Source: Neoarius graeffei
Taxonomy: Eukaryota > Chordata > Actinopteri > Siluriformes > Ariidae
Assembly: GCF_027579695.1 (NCBI RefSeq)
Contig: NC_083577.1
Span: 91,629,016-91,693,015 of the forward strand
DNA: 64,000 bases
Reading direction: 5' to 3'
The notes under the pieces are model-generated. The model did no database searches and was not told the DNA's origin. It saw only the letters and a program-made list of their open reading frames with translations. This document shows positions 12,331-23,902 of this stretch, in pieces. Position 1 is the first letter of the stretch; each line of letters opens with the position of its first letter. A program made the translations under genes and the position numbers.

Positions 12331-13939
12331 CAGTGGTGCTTGAAAGTTTGTGAACTCTTTAGAATTTTCTATATTTCTGCATAAATATGACCTAAAACAT
12401 CATCAGATTTTCACACAGGTCCTCAAAATAGGTAAAGGGAACCCAGTTAAACAAATGAGACAAAAAATATTATATTTGGCAATTTATTTATTGAGGAAAA
12501 TGATCCAATATTACATATCTGTGAGTGGCAAAAGTATGTGAACCTTTGCTTTCAGTATCTGGTGTGACCCCCTTGTGCAGCAATAACTGCAACTAAACGT
12601 TTCCCGTAACTGTTGATCAGTCCTGCACACTGGCTTGGAGGAATTTTAGCCCGTTCCTCCGTACAGAACAGCTTCAACTCTGGGATGTTGGTGGGTTTCC
12701 TCACATGAACTGCTCGCTTCAGGTCCTTCCACAACATTTCGATTGGATTATGGTCAGGACTTTGACTTGGCCGTTCCAAAACATTAACTTTATTCTTCTT
12801 TAACCATTCTTTGGTAGAATGACTTGTTTCCTTAGGGTCGTTGTCTTGCTGCATGACCCACCTTCACTTGAGATTCAGTTCATGGACAGATGTCCTGACA
12901 TTTTCCTTTAGAATTCACTGGTATAATTCAGAATTCATTGTTTCATCAATGATGGCAAGCTGTCCTGGCCCAGATGCAGCAAAACAGGCCCAAACCATGA
13001 TACTACCACCACCATGTTTCACAAATGGGATAAGGTTCTTATGCTGGAATGCAGTTTTCCTTTCTCCAAACAGAATGCTTCTCCTTTAAACCATAAAGTT
13101 GTATTTTTGTCTCATCCGTCCGCAAAACATTTTTCCAATAGCCTTCTGGCTTGTCCACGTGATCTTTAGCAAACTGCAGACGAGCAGCAATGTTCTTTTT
13201 GGAGAGCAGTGGCTTTCTCCTTGCAACCCTGCCATGCACACCATTGTTGTTCAGTGTTCTCCTGATGGTGGACTCAGGAACATTAACATTAGCCAATGTG
13301 AGAGAGGCCTTCAGTTGCTTAGAAGTTACCCTGGGGCCCTTTGTGACCTCACCGACTATTACACACCTTGCTCTTGGAGTGATCTTTGTTGGTCGCCCAC
13401 TCCTGGGTAGGGTAACAATGGTCTTGAATTTCCTCCATTTGTACACAATCTGTCTGACTGTGGATTGGTGGAGTCCAAACTCTTTAGAGATGGTTCTGTA
13501 ACCTTTTCCAGCCTGATGAGCATCAACAACGCTTTTTCTGAGGTCCTCAGAAATCTCCTTTGTTTGTGCCATGATACACTTCCACAAACATGTGTTGTGA
13601 AGATCAGACTTTGATAGATCCCTGTTCTTTAAATAAAACAGGGTGCCCACTCACACCTGATTGTCATCCCATTGATTGAAAACACCTGACTCTAATTTCA
13701 CCTTCAAATTAACTGCTAATCCTAGAGGTTCACATACTTTTGCCACTCACAGATATGTAATATTGGATCATTTTCCTCAATAAATAAATGACCAAGTATA
13801 ATATTTTTGTCTCATTTGTTTAACTGGGTTCTCTTTATCTACTTTTAGGACTTGTGTGAAAATCTGATGATGTTTTAGGTCATATTTATGCAGAAATATA
13901 GAAAATTCTAAAGGGTTCACAAACTTTTAAGCACCACTG
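12331..13939 (-). mobile_element. Tc1-like transposon with about 200-bp inverted repeats
   Basis: The element begins CAGTGGTGCTTGAAAGTTTG and ends with the inverse, both flanked by TA. The inverted repeats extend inward about 200 bp; their inner parts (AAAAGTATGTGAACC at 12531 and GGTTCACATACTTTTGCC at 13730) repeat in the IR/DR manner of Tc1 elements in fish. It is complete in structure and carries a disabled transposase on the minus strand. Confidence 0.95.
12552..13572 (-). pseudogene. Tc1 transposase, disabled
   Basis: This encoded a DD34E transposase of the Tc1 family, which binds the inverted repeats and moves the element by cut and paste. The start is the ATG at 13572 (MAQTKEISEDLRK), which fits the family N terminus better than the upstream ATG. 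The paired helix-turn-helix DNA-binding region is followed by GRPTK, the AT-hook-like linker. The first catalytic Asp lies in RTDETK, the second in QQDNDPKETS and the Glu in NPIEMLWKDLK. The stretch between 12855 and 13038 can be read only with stop codons and a frame change (it still shows KHGGGSIMVWACF), so the copy is inactive. The last 100 codons are open. Confidence 0.93.
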
Positions 13940-14118
13940 TATGTTGATATAATATTATATTTCTATTTTCGTATTTATTAGAGAAACCAAATTGTTTCTG
14001 TAAAACTCCATTGCATTGTTCTTGTTTTTTTTTATCCTTGCACATTTCACCTTTCATCTTATGAAACACCCACAAAAAATACAGTGATAAGCAAAAGGCT
14101 TACGCCTGCGTGTGTGAG

Positions 14119-14126
<8 letters not shown>

Positions 14127-14157
<31 letters not shown>
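14127..14157. repeat. CA microsatellite
   Basis: A run of CA dinucleotides following a GCGCGCGC tract. Confidence 0.9.
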
Positions 14158-14158
<1 letters not shown>

Positions 14159-14245
14159 GTGCAGTTTGTAAACAAACAAACAAACTTTCTGACTCTTCCT
14201 TTTCCATGTGTTTATGTGGTTAATTTCTCATGTGACTATCTGATC

Positions 14246-14616
14246 GGGCGGCACGGTGGTGTAGTGGTTAGCGCTGTCGCCTCACAGCAAGAAGGTCCTG
14301 GGTTCGAGCCCCGGGGCCGGCGGGGGCCTTTCTGTGTGGAGTTTGCATGTTCTCCCCGTGTCCGTGTGGGTTTCCTCCGGGTGCTCCGGTTTCCCCCACA
14401 GTCCAAAGACATGCAGGTTAGGTTAACTGGTGACTCTAAATTGAGCGTAGGTGTGAATGTGAGTGTGAATGGTTGTCTGTGTCTATGTGTCAGCCCTGTG
14501 ATGACCTGGCGACTTGTCCAGGGTGAACCCCGCCTTTCGCCCGTAGTCAGCTGGGATTGGCTCCAGCTTGCCTGCGACCCTGTAGAAGGATAAAGTGGCT
14601 AGAGATAATGAGATGA
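14246..14616 (+). mobile_element. DANA/Mermaid-like SINE, full length with target duplication
   Basis: The tRNA-like head GGGCGGCACGGTGGTGTAGT and the B box GGGTTCGAGCCCC precede the core (TCTGTGTGGAGTTTGCATG, GGTTTCCCCCACAGTCC) and the tail GATAATGAGATGAG. The 12-bp direct repeat GACTATCTGATC flanks both ends. This is a young copy by appearance. Confidence 0.93.
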
Positions 14617-14996
14617 GACTATCTGATCACTATCAATGGTTAGTGGTTCCTGCTTTGTTTTCTCCTGTCAAAGTCAGACTAATATCATAAATGTGACAAA
14701 ACCCAACACTTTTTACTCCAGTCACCTGGACTTACATCAAAAGTAAGTGCATGTTATGGAACAAATTTTTAAGAATAAATGCACTACATCTAGAAAGCAG
14801 ACTGTAGTTTAATTAAATTGTCCTGTTTATTTCTCTTATATTGAATTGGCTTCCTAACTAGGCCACTTGCTATTTATCTAGCAAACAGAGTAAAAAAACA
14901 AAATGATTGAGCAATTTGGGTTCAAAAAGCTTTTTACACAGTCATGTGAAAAAAGTGGGGAGGGGGTTAGGGAGATTTTGTCCCTAATTTATATTT

Positions 14997-15365
14997 GACC
15001 AGTGTTAGGTTTTGATCTGTCTGTACCAAAGGAGGTTGAATTATCAAAGTATGATCTAGGACTGTAGAGTTCTGCTGCCGAACACATTCTGCCTCACAGA
15101 TTGATCCAGGAGATGATGTAGCCCTGTTCCGCCTAAGAGATTCTGCCTCACAGATATCCGGGAGATTCCGCTGATTCTTCTGATTGATCTGGGAGCAAAC
15201 AGTCATTGACACAGACAGCTGTTCAGAGATGTTTCTCCTGGATTGATCTGTGAGGCAGAATCTCTTAGATGGCAGAGGTCTACATTCCTAGATCATACTC
15301 TGTCAATTCAACCTCCTTCAGTACAGGCAGATCAAAACCTAACAGCCAGTTTGCAGACACTGGTC
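14997..15365. repeat. Imperfect foldback (inverted repeat) element
   Basis: The outer words GACCAGTG and CACTGGTC are inverted. The arms share TTAGGTTTTGATCTG, GGAGGTTGAATT and GTATGATCTAGGA in opposite orientation. The centre repeats CTGCCTCACAGAT several times. The structure fits a non-autonomous DNA element, but no target duplication is clear. Confidence 0.6.
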
Positions 15366-15865
15366 AGGTATCCCTCCCTCAATCTAGCCTAACAGTTATT
15401 TTCAAACTGCTGTTCGTTCTGCATCACAGGTCAGCATAAAACTGAGGAAAGCATGAACCTTCATGAGAGAGAATATTCCCTCCAATTTTGAATGAATGAA
15501 TGAATGAATGAATTTATTTATTTCGAACATGTATAAAAAAATGTATGTAACTATTTGTACATACAAAAGAAAGAACACAAGAAAGTCACAAAAAAATTAA
15601 TAAATAAAATACATAAAGAGCTCAGACATTACAATACACCGCACATTGTTCGAAAAAGGAGTGGGAAGAAGTACAATACTTTTTTTAATTTCCCACCCCT
15701 TTTTAACTACCCCGAAATCCAAACTTCATTAATACACCTAAAAAAAATATACCATATATACACTTCATGAATATCTATATAATTACAAAAATAGATATAT
15801 ACTACACACCATATATATACACACTTCCTAAACATCTATATAAATATTTAATTACAAAATAAATA

Positions 15866-16087
15866 CACTGTAAACCCGAATAAGTTGAGTTTACTTAAAA
15901 AAATTGAGGAAAGTGGTTGCCTTAAAAAAAATAAGTAATTATTAATGATTGAATTGAGTACCTTAAACTTACAATCTTCTGGTAAGTTTAAGGTACTCAA
16001 TTCAATCATTAATAATTACTTTTTTTTTTAAGGCAACCACTTTCCTCAATTTTTTTAAGTAAACTCAACTTATTCGGGTTTACAGTG
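15866..16087. mobile_element. Near-perfect palindromic MITE
   Basis: The 222-bp element starts CACTGTAAACCCGAATAAG and ends with the inverse, and both ends are flanked by TA. The two arms of about 100 bp are nearly exact complements and meet near ACAATCTTCTGG, so single strands would form one long hairpin. It has no coding capacity. It sits within the 3' part of the LINE. Confidence 0.92.
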
Positions 16088-16587
16088 TATATACTACATT
16101 CCATATATACACTTCACAAATATCTATATAAATATATAATTACAAAAAATATATATATACTATATACCATATATACACTTCATAAATATCTATATAAATA
16201 TATAATTACAAAAATAAATATCTACTACATACCTATCCCTGTAAATATGAATATATAAACTATCCCCATAAATAAATACATACCATATATACCATATACT
16301 AAATTAGTTCTAATATAACAATCAACTCTATTCTATTTATCCCTCATCATCCTCCATTGACATACTTCCTCTTCTATATACTTGTTTAAAAATATTTTTG
16401 TACCTTCTTTTAAACAGATTTATATTTGCACTTTGTTTTATTTCTGTCTCCAGTCTGTTCCATAAAGTCACCCCACAGCTCGATACGCACATGTTTTTCA
16501 TATTTGTTCGAACCTTTGGTTTTTTAAAATTTAGGTCTCCCCTTAGATTATATCCCCCCTCTCTCTCACTAAACAGTCCTTGTATAT

Positions 16588-16698
16588 TACTTGTCCAGGG
16601 TGTACCCCGCCTTTCGCCCGTAGTCAGCTGGGATAGGCTCCAGCTTGCCTGCGACCCTGTAGAAGGATAAAGCGGCTAGAGATAATGAGATGAGATTA
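16588..16698 (+). mobile_element. SINE 3' fragment within the LINE
   Basis: Only the tail half of the DANA/Mermaid-like SINE is present, from ACTTGTCCAGGGTGTACCCC to GATAATGAGATGAG. It interrupts the reading frame of the LINE C-terminal domain. Confidence 0.85.
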
Positions 16699-17799
16699 TT
16701 TCTCGCTTTATACATTATTTGTGCTGTTCTGAATTTGACCAGATCCATAAATTTCAACATGTGTGATTTGATGAATAGTGGGTTTGTGTGATCTCTGTAT
16801 CCTGTTTTGTTTATTGTCCTTATTGCTCTTTTCTGTATTGTACATATCGGCTGCAGAGTGGTTTTGTAGGTGTTTCCCCAGACTTCGACACAGTAAGTCA
16901 GATATGACAAAAATAAAGAGTAATATAGAGTATACAAAGATTTGCAATCAAGAATATCTTTTGTTTTCCACAGAATTGCCGAGCACTTTGCCAGTTTTGC
17001 TCGTATGTATCCTACATGAGGTTTCCAGCAGACTTTATGATCCAAAATCACACCAAGAAATTTAATTTCCTGTACCATTTCTATCTTAGTATTGTCTATT
17101 ATCAATTCTACATTACAATCTATTATGTGTCTCCCAAACAACATGATCTTTGTTTTGCTTAGATTTAATGATAATTTATTTTTCTCAAACCATAGTTTTA
17201 GTTTATTTATTTCAGTTGTGATTGTCTCTAAAGTCCGCTGCAAATTCTCACCGGAACAAAAAATATTGGTGTCATCTGCAAACAAAACAAATTTCAGTAC
17301 TCGCGAAATTCTACATATGTCATTAATATATAATATGAATAATTTCGGACCTAATATTGACCCCTGTGGTACCCCGCATGTAATATTCATGAAATCAGAT
17401 TTATGGTCACCTATCTGCACAAACTGTTGCCTGTTTCTTAGATAGCTCAACAGCCAGCTCCACCCAACTCCCCTAACACCATACTTTTCTAGTTTACTTA
17501 ATAATATACTATGATCAATGGTATCGAATGCTTTTTTTAGGTCCACAAATACTCCAATTGCTATTTTTTTTATTGTCTGTACATTTTGTGATTTCCTCTA
17601 TTAGTTCCATTAGTGCCATTGATGTTGATCTGTCCGTTCTGAATCCATATTGACTGTCTGTAAGGAGGTTGTGTTTTTCAATGAATTTGTCCAGTCTATC
17701 TGAAAAAAGTTTTTCGAGTATTTTGGAAAATTGGGGGAGTAAAGAAACAGGCCTGTAGTTTGTGCACAGCCACTTATGATCTCCTGCTCTCCTTGCCAC
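16699..17799 (-). pseudogene. LINE reverse transcriptase fragment
   Basis: Reverse transcriptase fingers and palm are read on the minus strand. TNYRPVSLLPQFSKILEK occurs near 17740, then [13 protein letters not shown], then CGVPQGSILGP, the catalytic FADDTN box and LSLNLSKTKIM. There is at least one frame shift between the 17515-17799 part and the 16587-17546 part, at the SNWSICGPKKS / MDLKKAFD junction. The C-terminal part is cut by the SINE fragment at 16588-16698 and resumes on its other side (NIQGLFSEREGGYNLRG). The copy has lost its endonuclease and cannot be active. Confidence 0.85.
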
Positions 17800-18033
17800 A
17801 GATCATTCGTTGTCCAGATGAAAAGGCGAACACTACATTTGCTCCACCCTGCAGCCAAAATTTTAGTTAAGTATCTCATTTTTCACATGAGTATTTCATT
17901 TGACAGGGTCTCATTTATCAAAGCATGCACAGAAGAAGTTCTAAATGTATGCATAAGAATCACCAGTACACATAAGGAAATTAGTATTCATCACATCTGT
18001 GTATGAACAGCTGGATGGAATGGATGTTGATAG

Positions 18034-18690
18034 TCAAGTCAAGTCAAGTTTATTTGTATAGCGCTTTTAACAAAACATTGTCGCAAAGCAGCTTTACAGA
18101 ATTTGAACGACTTAAAACATGAGCTAATTTTATCCCTAATCTATCCCCAATGAGCAAGCCTGTGGCGACGGTGGCAAGGAAAAACTCCCTCAGATGACAT
18201 GAGAAAGAAACCTCGAGAGGAACCAGGCTCAAAAGGGAACCCATCCTCATTTGGACAACAACAGACAGCATGACTATAATATTAATAGTTTTAACATGAA
18301 GACAGTTTTGTTGATGTTGTAACTCTTCATTGATGGAAACTTGAGTGCAAAACTGTTCATGACAACTGCAGTTCTAAGGTTAGCAAGTCAACTGTAGTCC
18401 TCAGCCATAAAAACATTACTGTAAGAGTCCAGAGCATCCTCCAGGTGTAACTTTCAACTGTCCTCATGGGGCCGTCCTCCACAGGAGCAATGCAATGAGA
18501 CTCCAACCAGACACAGGGCATCAGGATGGATCAAGCAGGTCCGAGGAGCAGAAGAGGTCAGCATCTCAATCCCAGGACCGACATGCAACTCAGAGGGACA
18601 GATTTGGGGGGGGAACACAGGTTGTTGATAGAGGCATGCTACAGAAGAGAAACAAGCAGGTCAGGGACCCAGTGTAGGGAGATTAGGTAT
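18034..18690 (-). mobile_element. L2-type LINE 3' tail
   Basis: The sequence beginning GTCAAGTCAAGTTTATTTGT and continuing GCGCTTTTAACAAAACATTG matches the 3' untranslated region of the long L2 copy at 57169-61267 in the same orientation. Only the 3' UTR is present, as expected from abortive reverse transcription starting at the 3' end. Confidence 0.85.
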
Positions 18691-18765
18691 GTTCAGCTGA
18701 CTGAAGCCTTGAAGACCACCTAGTCTTTTTCTTACACATGCAGGTCAAAATACACCTACCCAGTC

Positions 18766-19255
18766 TAGTCAAGTCAATTTATTTGTATAGTGCTTTTTAT
18801 AATAGACATTGTCACAAAGCAGCTTTACAGAAAAATAAAGATTTTAAACATATGAACTCAAATTTATCCCAAATACTGAGGCAATGATGACAAGGAAAAA
18901 CTCCCTGAAACAACATGAGTAAGAAACCTTGTGAGGAACCAGACTTAAAAGGGAACCCATCCTCATTTGGGTGATAACAGATAGTGATTATAAATAACTC
19001 ACTTCTATAAGTTTGTTTTATATGGTCAAAAAGTGAAATTGTGTAACCAGGAAATTCATTATAGTTTTAACATGAAGTTTATTTTGTTGAAGTTATCAAC
19101 TGTTCATTGATGGTGATAGTTCATGACAACTGCTCTCCAAAAGTTATCATGGCAATTGTAGTCCAAAGACACTGTAGCAAAACTGTAAGTGTCCAGAACC
19201 ATCTTCTACATGTATCGTAGTTTTAAACTGTCCATATGGGGCCATTCTCCATCAC
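18766..19255 (-). mobile_element. L2-type LINE 3' tail, second copy
   Basis: It begins GTCTAGTCAAGTCAATTTAT and follows the same order of landmarks as the 18034 and 57169 copies (AAAGCAGCTTTACAG, GGGAACCCATCCTCAT, CATATGGGGCC). It is more diverged than the 18034 copy. Confidence 0.8.
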
Positions 19256-19261
19256 TTTGTT

Positions 19262-20420
19262 CCACAAAAAAAATAAAATGTGGTTTGGGATGAACTCAAG
19301 GCTATGCTCAACATGGGGGCAATTGAGGTGTCACACAGTGACTGGAGCAGCCCAGTGGTTTTGGTCCCCAAAACTGGCAAGTCAATCCAGTTATATGTAG
19401 ACTTTAGAATAGTCAAGGCAGTGTCTACATTTGATGCATATCCAATGCCTTGCATTGATGAATTGCTCAAACAGTTAGGTGTAGCTCACTTTTATTCAAC
19501 ACTGGACTTGACAAAGGGATACTGGCTGATACCCTTGACACCATTATCCCAAGAAAAAAATGGTCTTTTCCACTCCATTTGGGTTACATCAGCTTGTCAG
19601 CATTCTGTTTGGGTTGTTTTGAGTCCCAGTGATGTTTCAGCATCTCATAGATAGACTCCTCTGCCTACATGGTGCATATTCCGCTACCTATTTAGTTGAC
19701 ATCATTATTTACAGTAATGATTGACAACAACATTTACAGCATCTAACAGCTGTCCTGAGATCACTGAGATGTGCAGGACTCACAGGAAAACCTAAGAGGT
19801 GTACAATTGGATGGGTGGAAGTATGGTATCTGGGCTTCCACTTGGGTCATGAACAGTTGTGTCACTAAATTGATATGACTGCAGCAATTGTGGCCTGCCC
19901 AAGACCCAAGACCAAAAAGGGGGTGAGGAACTTCCTGGCTGGTTGGCTATTACAGGAGGTTTATATCTAAATTTTCAGACATCACCAGTACATCACCTTA
20001 CTAAAAAGGGGGCATCAGATCCAGTCCAGAGGATGGAGCTATGCAAACGGGCTGCTGGCTAGGATAAAATTGTTTTGTGTGGGAGACCACTGTTGCATTC
20101 TCCTGACTTTTCTCTCCCTTTTGCCTTGCAGACTGATGTGTTGGACACAGGACTGGGGGCCATTTTGTCCCTGGTGGTAGAGGGGGAGGAGTGCTCCATG
20201 CATCAACCATGAGCTCTCAGTGTGAGAGACAAAGTACAGCATGATTGAGAAGGAGTGTCATGCCATCAAATGGGTGGTTCTCACTCTTTGATACTACCAG
20301 CTGGGATGCTTTTTCTCTCTCTTTTCCAACCCCATCCTGCTCCAGTGGCTCCGTCATATGAAGGATGCCAATTTGTAGATCACCCGCTGGTATCTAGCTC
20401 TTCAGCCCTTTAATTCTGAG
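19262..20420 (+). mobile_element. Ty3/Gypsy-like LTR retrotransposon pol fossil
   Basis: The plus strand keeps recognisable reverse transcriptase sequence (SDWSSPVVLVPK, then FYSTLDLTKGYW) and a following RNase H-like portion. No LTRs, gag or integrase were found in the neighbourhood. The fragment is old and broken, with several breaks. It lies directly beyond two L2 tails. Confidence 0.75.
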
Positions 20421-21059
20421 GTGTTCCACAGACCGGGGTGCAGATGATGGTGGTGGATTACCTCTCCTGCCCAGGGGGAATCACCTGCAGGCCAGGCGGC
20501 TCCCCAGTCTGAGTCTGGCGGTGGGGGTATATAGTAGTAAGGGCATGGTCGAGCATCAGTTGTGGGCAGCAAGGAGTCAGGTACAACCAGCAGGTAACAT
20601 GTGATGAGTTTCACCTGTGTTTGATTCCTGCCAATTTATTTTGTGTGTTTTCTGTATTCTTTCAGAGAGAAGCTGGTAATCAGAGAGAGAGAGAGAGATG
20701 AACTATCCAGTGCTGTGTTTGTGTGTGAAAAAATAATTAAAGTCACTGAAAAGGGAAATCAAAGTAAAATTAAAATGCACCTTGAGTTGTCAAGCCTATG
20801 TCCCAGTTCTTCATTCCCTAACCTGCAAGAGTGTTACAATCACCTACTCACATTCTTCCACAGAGGGGTCAAAATCCCACCATTCAGTCTAAAAAAACTA
20901 CTGCTAACCAGTGACCTAAGGGAGCTTGGAGAGCTTTAACAGATTGAAACCTTGAATATTACCTCCTCCATTCCTACACATGGGGGTCAAAATTCCACAT
21001 TCTGATCTGAAAGTCCTTTCCTAATCAAGCTCTAACAAACAGAACTTATCTATAATAAG
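20421..21059. other. No recognisable gene
   Basis: Contains a short GAGA tract at about 20680. Two related phrases (GGGGTCAAAATCCCAC at 20866 and GGGGTCAAAATTCCAC at 20984) suggest a small diverged duplication. Confidence 0.4.
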
Positions 21060-21415
21060 AACAATCTTATCTCATTATCTCTAGCCACTTTATCCTGTTC
21101 TACAGGGTTGCAGGCAAGCTGGAGCCTATCCCAGCTGACTATGGGCAAAAGGCAGGGTACACCCTGGACAAGCCACCAGGTCATCACAGGGCTGACACAC
21201 AGACAACCATTCACACTCATGGTCAATTTAGAGTCACCAGTTAACCTAACCTGCATGTCTTTGGACTGTGGGGGAAGCCAGAGCACCCCCACACAGACAT
21301 GGGGAGAACATGCAAAGTCCACACAGAAAGGCCCTTGTCAGCCACGGGGCTCAAACCCAGACCTTCTTGCTGTGAGGTGACAGCGCTAACCACTATACCA
21401 CTGTGCCACCTGATA
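21060..21415 (-). mobile_element. DANA/Mermaid-like SINE
   Basis: A near full-length minus-strand copy. The tail CATTATCTCTAGCCAC is at the left, then the core, then the tRNA-like head (read in reverse as CACTATACCACTGTGCCACC) at the right end. It has an internal deletion and substitutions in the core relative to the 14.2 kb copy. Confidence 0.9.
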
Positions 21416-21819
21416 ATAATAATACACTACACCCCTGCTACAGCAAACTCTTTTACGATGAGCTTTTGCATAAATCAAACTAAGTTTGTGTCCCCCACCT
21501 TTAATGATAATGAGTTGGAGTCTTCAAAAAACATCACTGTGTAATGTCCATTGGCGCTCGGCGAGTGTGTGCAGCACAATTAGAACTAATTACAGTACTA
21601 TGCATCTGTTCCATATTAGAGAACAATCACAGCGCATGCTCATAAGGGCTCTCTAAACACATATTTAGTGAAATATACATGCTGTACCTCATGTCTCATA
21701 TTACCAAGCTGTGTATTGCCTTTCTTGTTTTGACTTTGTTTTGTGTATTTGGACTCTGCCATTTGTCTTTGCCTCCACCATTCTGTTTGTGCCTCGTGTC
21801 CTTTGGAACCTATCAGCTC

Positions 21820-22265
21820 ATCTCTCCTTAAGACTATCACTCCTAACATCCGTCCATTTATCACCTCCCTTGTCAACTCCTCCTGGTTCTCTGGATACCT
21901 TTCCTCCAGCTTTATAAGCAGGTCCACATCACCCTATTGCTGAAAAAATCACCCTAGACCCTTCTGTCATCCAGAACTACTGCCCAGTTTCTCTTCTCCT
22001 CTTCCTATCAAAGATGCTTGAACATGCTGTTGCCCTTTTTTCTCTCAGAACAACCTCCTGGATGCTCACCAGTCTGGCTTCCAAGCCGGACACTCAAATG
22101 AGACTTCAATTCTCTCTGTCAATGAGGCACTTCATGTAATACATGCCACCTCCATCTCTATTATAATTCTCTTAGATGATTCTCCTACATTTTACACCAT
22201 AGATTATCCCATCCTCCCATCATTCTTATCAGCATTAGGGATCTGCAAGACAGCCCTGGATTGGT
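21820..22265 (+). mobile_element. L2/CR1-type LINE reverse transcriptase fragment
   Basis: The plus strand can be read as a diverged reverse transcriptase, with SGYLSSSFISRS, QSGFQAGHSNET-like and DYPILPSFLSALGI-like segments corresponding to the NLLDAHQSGF and NHQILLSTLSALGI regions of fish L2-type elements. It contains multiple stops and frame changes. The tandem array begins at its right edge. Confidence 0.6.
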
Positions 22266-22840
22266 TCAACTACTGAATGTTGATTTCAGTTGCTTACAGA
22301 TAAGGCTTGTTGCATGTAAAGGCTTGCCGATTCAGGTCCTGCCACAGGTCTTTGCTCTCGAGACTCTCTTGAAGGTTTCTTTCAATCGATGACAAAAATG
22401 CACCTCTACAATCAAGAAGTACAGGCAAGCAGTATGCCGCCCATAATTGTGGAACGGCGTGAGGTGAAAAGCCATGGCAAGATGATAAAACTGGCCCAAA
22501 AGGGACTGCCAGTAAACAGGAGCCATGGTATCCCAGCAGAGCCTGAGACAAAAGTCTTCTGTCGGTGCAAGACAGATTCCTTGTGTGCCCATCTTACTTT
22601 CTGAGCTGAAAAACGAGCGAAGACGGCATGGTGGCACACTGGATGTTGAATTGCAGGCCTTGCGCTGATGCTTGTGGGTTGAGATCCTCCCAGAGTTCAT
22701 TGGTTTTGAAGTTTACCGCATGTTCATTTCAACTGTTATGAACAGAAAAGGACTTGTCCCTGGAACAGAACAGGAAACGTGAGGCCAGGCAGGAATTTGA
22801 AAGAATCTGAGAGGAAACACCACAAGCCCTGGGCAAAATG

Positions 22841-22930
22841 GGCTCTGTGGTGCAAAGGATAGCGTGTTGGACTTCTAGGGTCATCGGCGAAGCCATTCAA
22901 AGGTTGTGGGTTCAAGTCCCACCAGAGTCA
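22841..22930 (+). tRNA. tRNA-Arg(UCU) with 17-nt intron, copy 1
   Basis: The sequence closely matches vertebrate tRNA-Arg(TCT) in every arm. The acceptor GGCTCTG pairs with CAGAGTC, the D arm begins GTGC, the anticodon stem TTGGA pairs with TTCAA, the loop is CTTCTA/A with anticodon TCT, and the T arm is GTGGG TTCAAGT CCCAC. A 17-nt intron follows position 37, the canonical place. The internal promoter boxes are TGGTGCAAAGG and GGTTCAAGTCC. A TTTT terminator lies at 22937-22940. The mature RNA would be 73 nt before CCA addition. Confidence 0.93.
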
Positions 22931-23812
22931 ATTCCTTTTGTATACACTCTGCAGGGAAGCTTCTTCCAACGGAAATCGTCGACCTGAGGTGAAATCCTTT
23001 GGATTTGGCCATTCCTTCTTTTCCTTCTGAGATGCAATTCTTTCTTGACCCCAGTCAAACAGAAATATCACCAAGTTCCACCTCTTCCGACGAATTTGGC
23101 CAAAAGGAAGCTGTACCTGAAATTCCAGTTCCTCACAACACTCATGACATTCACTCCTGCCATAATTTGTGCTTACACCTCCAAAGCCCACACTTGCATT
23201 CTCCATGTGGGAGAAAACCCAGCAGCGCCTGATGCAAGACCCTACTGAATGTTGATTTCAGTTGCTCACAGATAAGGCTTGTTGCATTTAAAGGCTTGCC
23301 GATTCAGGTCCTGCCACAGGTCTTTGCTCTCGAGACTCTCTTGAAGGTTTCTTTCAATCGATGACAAAAATGCACCTCTACAATCAAGAAGTACAGGCAA
23401 GCAGTATGCCGCCCATAATTGTGGAACGGCGTGAGATGAAAAGCCATGGCAAGTTGATAAAACTGGCCCAAAAGGGACTGCCAGTAAACAGGAGCCATGG
23501 TATCCCAGCAGAGCCTGAGACAAAAGTCTTCTGTCGGTGCAAGATGGATTCCTTCCGTGCCCATCTTACTTTCTGAGCTGAAAAACGAGCAAAGAAGGCA
23601 TGGTGGCACACTGGATGTTGAATTGCAGGCCTTGCGCTGATGCTTGTGGGTTGAGATCCTCCCAGAGGTCATTGGTTTTGAAGTTTACCGCATGTTCATT
23701 TCAACTGTTATGACGAGAAAAGGACTTGTCCCTGGAACAGAACAGGAAACGTGAGGCCAGCCAGGAATTTGAAAGAATCTGAGAGGAAACACCATAAGTG
23801 CAGGACAAAATG

Positions 23813-23902
23813 GGCTCTGTGGCGCAAAGGAGAGCGTGTTGGACTTCTAGGGTCATTGGTGAAGCCATTCAAAGGTTGTGGGTTCAAGTCCCGCCAGAGT
23901 CA
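23813..23902 (+). tRNA. tRNA-Arg(UCU) with intron, copy 2
   Basis: Same structure as copy 1, with A box TGGCGCAAAGG and B box GGTTCAAGTCC intact. It has an A for T in the D loop (AAAGGAGA) and a G in the T stem (CCCGC) that can still pair as G-U. The intron carries two changes. A downstream TTTT terminator is present. Confidence 0.9.

Larger units (their letters stand above)
15487..17800 (-). mobile_element. CR1-group (Rex1-like?) LINE, 5' truncated
   Basis: This is a minus-strand non-LTR retrotransposon whose 3' end lies at 15487 in an (ATTC)n tandem tail, the kind of short-repeat terminus used by CR1/L2/Rex1-type LINEs. It keeps most of the reverse transcriptase and the C-terminal domain but lacks the endonuclease. 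It has been invaded by the palindromic element at 15866-16087 and by a SINE fragment at 16588-16698. Assignment to Rex1 rather than another CR1-group lineage is a guess. Confidence 0.8.

Noticed and set aside
14084-14593. 169-codon ORF as a gene
   Set aside because: It is the translation of the SINE at 14246 (the CLCLCVSPVMTWRLVQG wording recurs in every SINE copy on either strand).
22626-22700. A second tRNA-like sequence in each array unit (TGGCACACTGG and GGTTGAGATCC as A and B boxes)
   Set aside because: The T arm and acceptor stems do not pair and no anticodon arm can be drawn, so box resemblance alone is not enough.
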